A stretch of DNA of 64,000 nucleotides from Neostapfia colusana (lineage: Eukaryota; Streptophyta; Magnoliopsida; Poales; Poaceae). Of the stretch, positions 46,481 to 57,260 are shown in pieces. The stretch spans positions 27,847,241 to 27,911,240 of the forward strand of contig JASWHV010000005.1 in the NCBI GenBank assembly GCA_030760725.1. Direction: 5' to 3'. Position 1 is the stretch's first letter; each line of letters opens with the position of its first letter. Under the pieces are notes generated by a model. That model worked only from the letters and a program-made list of their open reading frames with translations. It did not search any database and had not been told where the DNA came from. Made by a program: the position numbers and the translations under genes.

Positions 46481-47332
46481 TTAACACACAAATAAATAGG
46501 GTATTGACTCGACTACTCGATAGTCTGCTGAAATAAGGGAAATGACTCTAAACAACTCGTAACACTGAGCTGGCTCGTCCGGGTCTTTCACATTATGGCG
46601 GCTGCCCTCTGATTCCGCTTTAGGTGGGGAAACTGCTGGTGGAGAAGTGCGGCGATGCTTGCTTGCCCGGCGGTCTGGGGAGTCACGAGTCCACGTGTCA
46701 TTCACGGTGACACACAGTTCATTCCCATCTCCCCTTTCTCTCGCCCTCAAGCTGGCGCGAAGCAACGCCTCAGTCTCCTTCAGGGTGTCACGAACATCCT
46801 AAAGTTCCTGCTGGCACTCCTGCAGTCGCGTGCTGAGCATAGCAGCATCCTCCAAGCACAGGTCCATGTGCTCATGGGAAGTCCCCTGCTGCACTGGCGG
46901 GTACTTGTACTCCGCGGTGCCACTCTCACGGTGGAGGACATACATGTACTCAGTCCTGTCCAGGTGGCGACGGTTGATGTAACTCTGGCAGGTGATGGCC
47001 TCCCAGGTGACATCCTTCTCAGCATCGGCCTGAGTCGCCCGACAAGCTGGAGAGCGGTGGATTTTGAGCAGTTGATTTTCATGGATAATCCTTATCTCTG
47101 AGCTCCATTCTTCCCGCTTCTCATGGATGGTCCTGGTGGAGCTGTAGTGTATGATCAGCTTGCCCACATTGCCGGCGGCGTGGAGCATACGCCGAAGACG
47201 GCGCAACAAGCCTCCTACTGCCAACCCGTAGGAGTGGTACGTCACCGGACGGTTCTCCTCTCTCAAGGCAAGGGCAACTACAGGAACTCTCCCTCCGGTG
47301 GACTTGTGGGCCGTGCGGATCATGCGAACCAT
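46481..47332 (-). pseudogene. ORF0 of element D: extra protein with histone H3-like tail, one stop
   Basis: Same frame as in F, start ATG at 47332. The first 177 codons are open; a TAG at 46799 interrupts the coiled-coil part (CAG in F), and the frame then runs on to a TAA-class stop at 46481, further than in F because the F terminal TGA reads TGT here. The N-terminus matches F except that the residue at H3 position 8 is His (codon CAC, CGC in F), so the tail reads TAHKSTGG. Position 9 Lys and positions 10-13 are kept. The two copies break at different places, so the undamaged ancestor was open throughout. Coding is on the sense strand of the element, between primer site and gag. Confidence 0.83.
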
Positions 47333-47532
47333 CTAAAACATAAAGCATTTAAAATTAAGTTAGATAAGAATTAAATAAAAATTGTATTTTGAATAAAGTT
47401 GGGACAAGGTGAATAAAGTGACCCCATTAAACAACACTTCCAACCCACATCTTTGTAAAATAGTTTTTAAGAAAATAGGGTCCTTAAATACGTCCGTATC
47501 TACCTAGGTCCATGTTCCTATGGGCAACCTTG
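47333..47532 (-). other. Short leader between primer site and ORF0 (D)
   Basis: About 200 bases, AT-rich, related to 26528-26729. No other feature seen. Confidence 0.6.
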
Positions 47533-47544
47533 GCTCTGATACCA
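47533..47544 (-). other. Primer binding site, element D
   Basis: TGGTATCAGAGC on the minus strand, four bases after the 5' LTR; the initiator tRNA-Met type. Confidence 0.93.
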
Positions 47545-47548
47545 CTTC

Positions 47549-50500
47549 TGTCACACCCGGTTTCTCTGAAGAACAGCCGAGTGAATATCACATGTATGCC
47601 AGGATTAGTTTCTCATACATGTGATGACAAATAGTGAAGCATCATTTATTACAAGGCAAGTGTTCGAATCTAAATAAGACTTACATAGAATACGTCTCGA
47701 TGGACAATAATATGTTCATAACATGTAAATAAAGCAGCAGCGGAATATAAATCTTGTGGGCTCCGTCACAGGCGTTGCCCGGGGGACTCCGTGAACCTAG
47801 AAACCTTCTTCGGATCCAAAGTCTTGGTCATTAAACACCACATCATCCCCTTGACCTGAGCAGCAATTTAAACCAACAGAAAAGCAAGTTTGAGTACCGT
47901 TGGTACTCAGCAAGTGTGGGAAAGTTATGTCATGCATGGCTAGAGCAAGGAGAGGATGAACTCATGGTTTAAGCACTACGCAATTAATACCTATCACCTT
48001 AGCTTATTAAGCACCTACATTACTATATAGGTGAAATGGTCCCAATCTCCCAACCCATCATCAATATCAGGTAACCATAATCTCATCTCCAATGTTAAGC
48101 TTCCCGCTTAACATCCTCAACTTCCCAATTCATCATCCTCTAATCATGAATAAGTCCAAGCCGCTCTTGACCGTGAGCACGGCTGTCATGACAGTTTTGA
48201 CTCTGCAGAGTTTGCACCACTGTACCCACATGTAGTGATTTCATCCCCCGTTGCCGGGTGGACTAAAAGAACCTCCATTATGCCAGTGGCCGCGAACCAC
48301 GTTCACACTTCCCAGGTGTGTAGCCAGGAGATCACTACGAGGCCTTTACAAAGGGACTCCTGACGAGCGTGGGCCCACTAAGGTTTCACCCCTAACAGCA
48401 TACAAGAGGCTCCAACCCCGCTGCAGTGGCCCCCTCTTGAGCGTTGCGGTTCATATGGTAGTCCAGCTGACACCTATTCCCCGCACCATCCAAAACACCC
48501 ATACTACGCCGGGGATACACCTAATTAATTGGCCAAGCTGCCCCATCTCAGCATGTGGTTGGCACGGTAAAGCCATGTTACATGCTCCATGAACCGGTCC
48601 TTAGGATCCAGGAAAGTACTAAACACAAACCCGAGTCTCGTGCACCCAGCACCAACCAAATCATCCAACTTGCCTCGATCCCGACCTCTACATAACTCAT
48701 AATATCTCATTCAGGAGTAAGGTAAGTAAGTTGATGATCTCATATCCCAATTATCCCATTCTAAGCATGGCTAAGCATAAGCATATAAGTAAATGACATA
48801 ACAAAATAAATCCCAACCCAGGCTACAAGGAAATAAGATAATGAAAATCTAGGGAAACTTCCTAGCTTGGGTATCATATTCCACATTGACAATGCAATTT
48901 ACTTCTAGCTACACATCCTAGTATAGGATCAAAGTGGTCAAGGACACTTGCCTTCTTCCTGCTGCTATGAGAGTGGAAAGTCTTGGTCTTGAATGGGGAG
49001 AACCTGCTCTGGGGCTGGTTCTACTCATGCCAATACACATAGCAAAAGAAAACAACAATCCATAAGCCATAGTCCACACTTTCACTCATGCAAACAACAC
49101 ATACATCCATATTAAAGTCATTCACATGTTTAGGTGTTGTGGTTACCCTAGATGTGTTGATTTTAGGACTACATACACTTTTAAACATATATATATATAT
49201 ATATATATATTATTTCTAACTTTTGTATTCAGATTTCTAGTTGCACACTATATATTAATTTCCCATCTGAACAAATTCTCTATATTTAATTAATACACTC
49301 ATTAGCCAAAAAATTTGCATGAAAGAAAGTTTCCTACACCAATTAGGCTTTCAGATCTTCTACAAAATCCTAAATTGAAGTTTTTGGATTTGGAGACCTC
49401 ATTTATCATTTTCTAATTATGCATACTTATTTTCCTATATTTTCAGATTTATTTTCTATGCCTCAAAGTGAACTTTAATATTAAAATAGTAAGACAAATC
49501 ACCTAAACAGAATAGGTTCTGATCTAAGATGTTGAATAAAATATTTTTGAACTTCCTCTCTGATGGGAACCAATTTAAATTAATTTTACCCATTTTCAGA
49601 ATTATTTCCTAGCCTAAAAATGTATTTCCAGAAATAATAAAAGTAAGCAGCACTTAGTCAGATCTCATTTCAGCCAAAAATCAGTTTTTAACTCGTTCTA
49701 AAGATTTTCTAAGTGCTAGGAAAATTTAAATTTGTATTTGCACATGTGTTTATATTACCTTTTTAATTTAAATTCTAGTCATATGTTCAAATTTCTGAAT
49801 TTAATATCTTATAGGGTCTAAAATGTAATTCCACCCTACTGCAGGGTTTAATTTACTATTGACTAAATTTTCAGGGGCCTAATTACACATAACAGAGAGG
49901 TTTTCCTAATTTTTATTAAGTCCAGGGGCTAAATCTGATTTTAAATGAATTTACATGAATTTCTGAAGGTCCAGGGGCTAGATCAGAAGTTTCCGGGGCT
50001 AGCTCGTGTTTTCCGAGATCCCCAGGGGGTAGCGCGTAAGATTCCCAGCCTTTATAATGCGGAGCCGACGTGGACCGTCTGATTTAAAACAGACGGCTGA
50101 GATTATAACGCGAAGCGGTACGGGTTAGATCTAATAGGAACCGCACGATTTAAAATGGACGGGCCTCAGGGGGCCACGTCGCCCTGGCCATGTGCGGGCG
50201 GTGCTGCCCGGCGGCACGCGGCGGCGGGAGGCGGTGATCTCGCCGGAGAACTTCGGCTTTTCGTCTATACTTCCTAAAACTTGGAATTCTTGGCATAGAA
50301 CGGAAGAGGGGAGGTCGGGGATCTCACCTCAGGGTTTTTCTTGAGCTCGGAGGCCCTGGAACGCGGTCGACGACGAGGTCCGAGGTGAAAACGCGGCGGT
50401 GCTCGCTGGAGCTGTGTCTAGAGCGCAAAACACCGGGTTTCCTTCACCTGCGAGACTCCCCGGCGGCGGTGGAACATGACAAGCACGTTATATCAGGAAA

Positions 50501-50979
50501 TCCGAGCGAGGATCAAAGGAAAACGGCGGTAGAAGCTTCGGTTCTCACCGGAGAGAAAAAGGGCCAATCGGGGAAGAAAAAGGGGTGATTGTCGGCGTTT
50601 AAATGGACGAGGGAGGGCGGCGGAGGGTTGGTTTGGATATGCAGTAGCGCCCTACCGAAGATCGGGCGTGGAAACCGGTTGGAGCAGCCGCGATCGGCGC
50701 GGGAAGATCGGGTTAGTTGGGGCGCGCGGGGAAGGGGGGGGGAAGAAGATGACAAGCGGGCCCCGCGCGTCAGAGAGAGGGAGAGAGGGAGGGGGCGCGC
50801 GCGGGTTTTGGGCCGGCTGGGTGGGTTTCGGCCCACTGGCCGGTTTTTTCTTTTTTTTTTCTTTTTTTTTCTGTTTTGATTCAAATTTAAATTCCAGTTT
50901 GAATTTGAATTGCTACACAACATGCAATACGTCCAAAAATTTTTAAATTCCCCTCTTTATAAGGTTTTGGGTTGTTACA
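47549..50979 (-). repeat. Element D 5' LTR (3431 bp)
   Basis: TGTCACACCC to TTGTTACA. Hairpin TGAGTACC/GGTACTCA at 47891-47909, intact palindromes near 48171-48210, a 24-base AT run at 49187-49210, TTTAAA at 50601-50606. It would be the promoter copy; the lack of a good TATA box suggests a weaker promoter than in F. Confidence 0.95.
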
Positions 50980-50984
50980 TCAGG
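50980..50984. repeat. Target site duplication of D (right)
   Basis: TCAGG, matching 38303-38307. Confidence 0.95.
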
Positions 50985-51931
50985 TCCTCTTGAAGTTCAA
51001 GCTCTCCCATTGATACTTGCTCCTCTGGTACTCTCAAGCACTTCTTGAGCTGTGATACATGAAACACGTCATGCACATCGGAGAGGTGCGTTGGGAGCTC
51101 TAGTTGATAGGCTACTTCTCCTCGCTTGTCCAAAATCTTAAATGGTCCTATGTAGCGAGGTGCTAGCTTTCCTTTGATGTTGAAACATCGTTGGCCTCGG
51201 ATAGGCGATACCTTAAGGTATACGAAGTCTCCTACTTCGAAAGTCAACTTCCTTCGCCTATTGTCCGCATAGCCATTCTATCGTGACTGAGCAGCCTTTA
51301 AGTTCTCCCGTACCGTTTGGACTTGTTTTTCGGCTTCTTGTAGCACTTCAGGTCCAAACACCTGGTTCTCTCTAGTTTCGTTCCAGAACAGCGGCGTTCT
51401 ACACCGTCTACCATATAATGCTTCGAAAGGCGACATCTTCAAGCTATCTTGATAGCTGTTGTTGTAGGAGAATTCGGCGTACGATAAACTCCTATCCCAA
51501 CTACGCCCACATTTCAAGGCTCAAGCTCTCAACATGTCCTCCAAAATTTGGTTTGTCCTTTCGGTTTGTCCATCGGTTTGTGGGTGATAGGCGGACCAAT
51601 AATCCAGTCGTGTACCCATACCTTTCTGCAGCTTCCTCCAAAATCTAGAGGTAAACTGAGAACCTCGATCTGAGACTATCCTCCTCGGGACTCCATGATG
51701 GCACACGATCTGCTCCATGTACAACTCGGCTAATTGTGCAACGTTATACTTGCCCCTTACAGGGAGAAAATGGGCTATTTTCATCAATCGGTCCACGATA
51801 ACCTAGATGGAGTCATAACCCGACTGAGTATGTGGCAATCCGACGATGAAATCCATACTGATGTCCTCCCACTTCCACTCGGGTACCTTCAAAGGTTGCA
51901 ACAATCCAGCGGGTCTTTGATGTTCGGCCTT
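50980..51931 (-). pseudogene. Element C pol, integrase core, broken
   Basis: Minus strand from 51931: KAEHQRPAGLLQPLKVPEWKW, then SMDFIVGLPHTQSGYDS, SDRGSQFTSRFW, HPQTDGQTERTNQ and the region ending LQEDL at 50984. Three in-frame stops: TAG at 51803 (Trp in relatives), TGA at 51521 (Cys in relatives), TAG at 51278. No frameshift is seen, so C is better kept than B. Element E cuts it upstream at 51931. Confidence 0.88.
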
Positions 51932-54579
51932 TGTAAAGGTCCAAAAATGTGAATACAAAGAAACATGAGTTTGCACAAATGTTGGAGTCATGTGTATGAA
52001 AAAGGGGCTTAGTTGAAACTTTTCCCCACATATGATAACATAGGTGAGATTCTTCTAAACAAACTTAGGGCTATTGCATGGATGGACCTAATGTGGATTA
52101 AAACCACAGAAATGAAGAGCTCAAGTGCAATGGAAGGGTTTAAAAATCAGTGGTGAACTAAATGTAGATTCAAACATCAAGTGAGGGGAAGACACAATGG
52201 AAATTCAAAACTGTTTGTGTCCAAACTATTGTTTGCAGCAGCTAACACAAGAATCAAGTGGCATATTTTGATTCCTTAGGTCCAAATTAGTGGGGAGGCA
52301 GAGTTTCATTTATTTTTGAAAAGATTTGCTGCCCATTTTTCCAAAGGGAGTCAAATGTGCAAAGAATTCAAATGAACATTTGAATTTGCATGGAATTTGT
52401 CCAAACTTGTCAAATGAGCTCAGTTTCCAATTTTCAAACAAATGGGTTGGATAATTGTCAACTTTGGAGATATTTTGAGGAAAAGAGGTACTGAATTGTG
52501 GGGCCCACATGTCATAGGAAAGAGTATACTTAACACTTAAGTTTTCTCTCTGTTCCTCACTCCACCGGGGTTTCACCCGCGGGCGACACCGAGCGACCGC
52601 CCCCGTCGACCGAGGCTCCACCTCCTGCTCTTTGCCCGGGCCGCTGGCTGCACGGGAGTTGGCGGCGCCCCTCCACGTGATTCTTCCCGCGTAGACAAGG
52701 TGACCATGGGTGTTTCTTCTCCTCACACGCGCGTTCTCCCGAAAACAAAACCGAGCTCGCCGCTCCTCTGGGAAGCCATCGGGAGCTCGGGGGATGGCCG
52801 GGAGGCCGGAGTCCGTCGAACTCCGGCGAGCCCGGCGGCGCGCGGGCGCGGGTGGCCGGAGGTAGAAGACGACCCAGCGGGTCCCACCTGTCAGCGACCG
52901 GGAGTCGAAGTTCTGATCGGCTGTGGCGCGGGGATCGTGTGTGGCGGCGCGGGAAATACTCAGTAGCCCCGTGTGGCTTGCCCCGACGCGTGACACCTGT
53001 CCCCTGGACCCAATGCCAGCATTGGAACATTTTGGAGAATTTCAGTTTTCAGTTCAAACTTTGAATAGCTACAACTTTGGTTAGGAGAATCCAAAAATTG
53101 TGAAACAAATTTTGTTGGATTCCTCTGAGAGAGTGCTATCCAAATATGAAACCCAATTTGTATGAAACCCTTTATTTAATTCTGTAAAATTCTTTAAAGC
53201 TTGTTAGCAAAAGAATTTTAAAGGGAGTTTGGTTAATCCAAAAATCCTCAAATTTTGCCAGAATAATCTTTAGGGTATTAGTTAACCCCTATAAAAGTTT
53301 CATCTCAATTTGAGTTGATTTGATCAGGGAAATTTAGATTTCAAGATGCTGTATTCAAATAATACAGAAACATTTTCAGAGAATTTCCAAAACTTGGAAA
53401 TTCAGTTCTGGGCAGATCTTGGCTCCAAAAATGTTACGAAAATTTATGCAAACTCTATGAGCTATAATTGAAATTGTGGTTCACTAATTTTTGCATGAAC
53501 GTGGGTGGGATCTCAGAATTAATAATTCTTTGCTTAATTGTTTAGAAAATTATTGTGAACAGACCACTCAATGAAAAGTGCTAATTTTTGGTCCAGAGGA
53601 CTTTCTTGTGACAAGGAACTCACATGAAAATTCTCAGCTCCATTGGAGCCCTGGATCACCCCTGTGTTTTTAACCTCTTTAGGTGATCAATATAGAAGAG
53701 GGGGAAAACCATTTAGCATTTAATCATGTGTTTAGATCCAAACCTAAACCACTAGCACCAGTGTCATTTTAAATTCTTAAACAGAGTTCCAGTTTTTGAA
53801 AACTTGTTATTAGGACTTGTAGCAAAGTCTTTACAATTAAACAATATGCATATTCTTCACGTGTAGTATCTACGTGGAGGAGTTGAAATCATCGGAGTAG
53901 AAATCAAGCAAGGAGGAAAGAGGTTGATCAAGCACCAAGTGATCTTCACTAACTGCATATATATATAAGTCACCTGCAAAACAAAGGCAAGCCCCGGTTT
54001 GCATCAAATTTACAAGTTTTTATTTGTATTCACTTCATACGTCTAGCATTTTATTTATTGCATTACGTCTAGATGGTATGAAACTCCAAATGCATGACCC
54101 AGAAAACCCAGGAGTTTAATGTAGGATATGTTATAATTAAATTTAACTGCTGATATCAACAAAAGTGGATTAAAAGAGGCATAACTCGAGTGGGCAGATT
54201 CCTACTCGTGAAACGGGGTTAAGGGGGATCAATCGGAAGAGTTGGGAATTGATCCTCATAGTTGGGAATGGAGACCGGGCAGTGGATGGAAGGTCAAGGA
54301 CGTGGTCCTGTGAGCCTAGTCTATGTCTGAGTCGATTAAGGCCCGTTCTCGTGTGCGGCCCCGCTGGACAAGTTTGAGATGTGTACCGGATGCATACTGG
54401 CAATATGGGACCCAGGAAACCGATGTAACATGTTAACCTGGGTGTCGAGGCATACCTCACCGTCTGATGCCGATGCTGAAAGGATAGAGAAGTCGGCTCT
54501 ACGAGGGTTTGCCGTAGAGAGACTTCATCCCAGTCGGTTGGACCGGTTCGACATTTGGGTGTCGTGTGAAAGGTGGCCA

Positions 54580-54630
54580 CGTACGGCGTCAGTGACGGTT
54601 GCTGTGTGCAACGTCGAGTACGGGCGTACG
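54580..54630 (+). other. Candidate structured RNA in LTR (E)
   Basis: Outer arms CGTACG at 54580-54585 and 54625-54630, extended by one A:T pair. Inner hairpin at 54594-54615: GAC and GTTGC pair with GCAAC and GTC, with one bulged G. Confidence 0.55.
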
Positions 54631-55117
54631 TGTCGTGTCAGCCGGGTGTTTTTTATTGCAATCACCGTCGCTCGCGGTAGTGAGCATACTTGTACACTGA
54701 GTCATGACGTAGTAATAAACCGGGAAATATTTAATATGCTTCGTGGGTAATCCTCATCATGGAGATGAGGAACGATCAACACTTCACTAAATTTAATTTC
54801 CACCTTGGGCTAGAAGCGTCGAGGCAAAGCGTTTCTTGTTTGATTGTGGAGTCTCGACGTTGACGGCGCAAGGTCAGTTTGAGTCTAGGATAGCTCACTA
54901 AAGTTACTTTCACCTCGGGCAAGTGACATTGAGATGAAGCGTTTCTTGTTTGATTGTGGAGTCTCGATGTCAGTTGCACGGGGGCTATAAAAGTTTCTTA
55001 AAACATGAAGTAAGGACTCTTCTTTAGCTCAAGTTCATCGTTTGTGCAAACTTCTATAATTAGCCCTCTATTTTCATCATGTAGAGTTTCATGACTAGGG
55101 TGACGGGTCAGTCTTGC

Positions 55118-55132
55118 TGAGCTTCTTGCTCA
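55118..55132 (+). other. TGAG...CTCA hairpin near LTR 3' end (E)
   Basis: TGAGC pairs with GCTCA across a 5-base loop, preceded by TCTTGC. Confidence 0.5.
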
Positions 55133-55523
55133 CAGATACTGGATAAGTTGTTTTGCAGGTAATAACTGTAGGCTGATATGTACGGGTGCCCGATGAGACT
55201 CGGAACTCCCCGAGTGGTGAACTCAGGGCAACCCCTGCCGCTGCTATCATGACAGTGTTGCTAGTGAGAAGGGTCCGCGGGCTGGACACCTTCTCTGTTG
55301 CTTAGCATAGGTATGAGACGTGAGTTGTAATAGTCTTCCGCTGTAGTTTATTTTGAGAGGTATTTGTAATGTCAAAACTTTGTAAGCTTCCGCTTGTTTT
55401 ATGTAATATGATGCTTTGTTATGTGTGCTGTTGGGTGCCGCATCGCACGACACCACCCAATGCGATTCCCGGGCGAGGTGCTCCGTCCCCGTGAGTAATC
55501 GGGACGGCGGGGTCCTCACAGCG

Positions 55524-55535
55524 TGGTATCAGAGC
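55524..55535 (+). other. Primer binding site, element E
   Basis: TGGTATCAGAGC, three bases after the 5' LTR; exact initiator tRNA-Met type site. Confidence 0.94.
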
Positions 55536-55792
55536 CGCATTGGTAATAGCACACGGAATAAGGATTGTATTACGACAAAAACTTAGGATACGGTGAGGAA
55601 ACGGTATTAGGCCCACATAAGGACTATAGTAGTATAGTTACTTAAAGTGGCAGCGCTAACATACTTGTTATAATTCTGAAATTTTTATTACGTAATGACG
55701 CACCTACGCTCAGGTAAACATGGTAAGGAACGCCACCGAAAGCGGTTCAATTTCGGTTAGCTCCCATGGCGAGGAAAGTGGTTCAGGGAAAG

Positions 55793-55814
55793 GTCTCACA
55801 GCTTGGTGTGAGAC
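55793..55814 (+). other. Perfect leader hairpin (E)
   Basis: An 8-bp stem identical to that in A with one base changed in the loop. Confidence 0.6.
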
Positions 55815-55982
55815 GTTAATATGAACTCTTGGACTCTTCATGTTCCTGAGTTCATATGAAATGCTGATCCCTAGCGTGCATTAGGCAAGTAAGTGGAGAC
55901 CCCATCGCGTGGTCAGTAACGCGAAAGTGTGTTCGTCTGGAAATAGCCCAGGGGGAACATACGCAGCGCTTGCCATCGGCGT

Positions 55983-55994
55983 GCCCTGCAGGGC
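55983..55994 (+). other. 12-bp palindrome GCCCTGCAGGGC in leader (E)
   Basis: Identical to 3511-3522 in element A, at the same leader position. Confidence 0.5.
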
Positions 55995-57260
55995 AGTAGG
56001 TGGTATCCGTTGGGTTGATAACATTCCCAACCGTGACGACCAGTTCATGACATACTCGGGTTCCCCGTCGTGTGGTGTTGAAACACGATCACGTACCTTG
56101 AGACGTGACTTAACTCAAGGACGGCCGTATGGCAATGATACGGGCATTTGTATTTACTTTCAAATATGGAACTGCCTGGAATGAAACAACCTTTGAGTGC
56201 ACCACTATTGAGTGATCTTCTGCAGGTACTAACCACGTACGTATCCCGTGTAGTACACGTGTGCGAGAGACCGTTTAGTGCCACTGACAAAACGGATATG
56301 CCGGTATAATCCGGTTTAGGATTTTCTTTTGGTGAGGAACGTAGTACCGACATGCTTCTTACGGTGCATCGACACCGTAGTACACTTATAACTTCTTCCC
56401 TATGAAGAAATAATTCATGAACTAACTTTCAACTAAAAATGGAAGTTTGAAATAAGTATTAGTTACTGAACTCCTATCTTGAACTAAGATTCGAATGAGA
56501 GGAGGTCTAGGTTTCAAAGTTTTTAAAAACAGAGTGCTCTGTTTCTGGCAGAAATTCTTGCTGGACTTAAACAGAGCATAACTCTGAGTAGCTTTAACCA
56601 ATTAAGTTATGTGATACAGTTCTGAAAAGATTTTCAAGTGTTCTACAACTCTTTTGTAGACCTACAGAGCAAAATCATAAGTTAAGTTGGTGAAAAGTCC
56701 AGTTGAAGGCAAACTGTTCAGAACCAGGACAGTAGCAAAACCTCTCTGGACCTTTCTGTTTTTAAGCCGTAACCTCCTGTAGAAAAATCCCTAAGGAGCC
56801 TGTGATACACCGTTGGAAAGGTTATGAGATATACAACATTGTTGTAGTTCAAAGGTTGTTCAGATTCTTGTTGTATTTCCATATACAACTGTGATAAAGT
56901 CAGCCACATACAAAGGAGATGCTGGCAAATTTTATCCAGAAAGTCTGTCAACTTTGTGAAATCATAACCTTTTACCCAGAAGAGATATGGAGGCATTTGG
57001 ATACTCGTTGGAAAGATACTAAAGTCCACTTTAACTTTGATATTCAACTTGAGTTATGAAAGTGCTTTTAACTGGATCAGAATTTGATCTGTTTGAGGAC
57101 CAATCAGTCGGCTTGTAAATCCTTGCCGTTGGATACATCAGTTTGCGTTTAAATCAGTTTGCTTACGTGTTGAGGTTTCATTATCAGTGTTACACTACTT
57201 TGTTTATGGAATAAATCAAGTGATAGTGTTGAACTGATAATGAACTCTTGCAATTGCAGA

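Larger units (their letters stand above)
38308..50979 (-). mobile_element. Element D: complete chromovirus with ORF0
   Basis: A complete minus-strand element of 12,672 bp, flanked by TCAGG (38303-38307 and 50980-50984). LTRs are 3422 and 3431 bp; the interior is 5819 bp, the same as F. The LTR pair differs at about 10 of the first 210 bases by eye, more than in F, so D is probably the older insertion. It splits the pol of element C. Confidence 0.97.
30905..51931 (-). mobile_element. Element C: chromovirus of the B family, split by G, D and E
   Basis: A minus-strand element whose 3' LTR begins at 30905 (plus-strand TGTGACGCCC) and ends at 38096, with solo LTR G inside. A purine tract and the 3' end of pol follow; element D (38308-50979) splits pol between integrase and chromodomain, and element E cuts it again at 51931. 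The 5' part lies beyond the window. C is inserted into the RT of element B, in the same orientation; the left half of its expected duplication is TTGGG (30900-30904). Confidence 0.85.
51932..55520 (+). repeat. Element E 5' LTR, with 730-bp deletion
   Basis: 3589 bp, TGTAAAGG...CCTCACA. Against the right LTR it matches without net gaps until 52786, then resumes at the counterpart of 63438; the missing 730 bp correspond to about 62709-63438. It carries the CGTACG-closed structure (54580-54630) and TGAG...CTCA hairpin (55118-55132). No gene is supported. Confidence 0.93.
55536..57260 (+). other. Untranslated leader of element E, no gene seen
   Basis: About 1.7 kb. Its first 800 bases are related to the leader of A, including a perfect hairpin (55793-55814, stem GTCTCACA/TGTGAGAC, loop GCTTGG) and the palindrome GCCCTGCAGGGC (55983-55994). 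A 91-codon frame at 55909 has a partner in A but starts and ends differently; I treat it as conserved RNA rather than a gene. Confidence 0.7.

Noticed and set aside
47281..47332. A real histone H3 gene fragment
   Set aside because: The similarity stops after about 17 codons. The following sequence has no H3 helix or core features, and the frame continues as ORF0 in two separate elements.
55909..56184. A 91-codon frame in the E leader with a partial match in A
   Set aside because: Start and end differ between the two, and the similarity extends outside the frame at the same level, so it is conserved leader RNA rather than protein.
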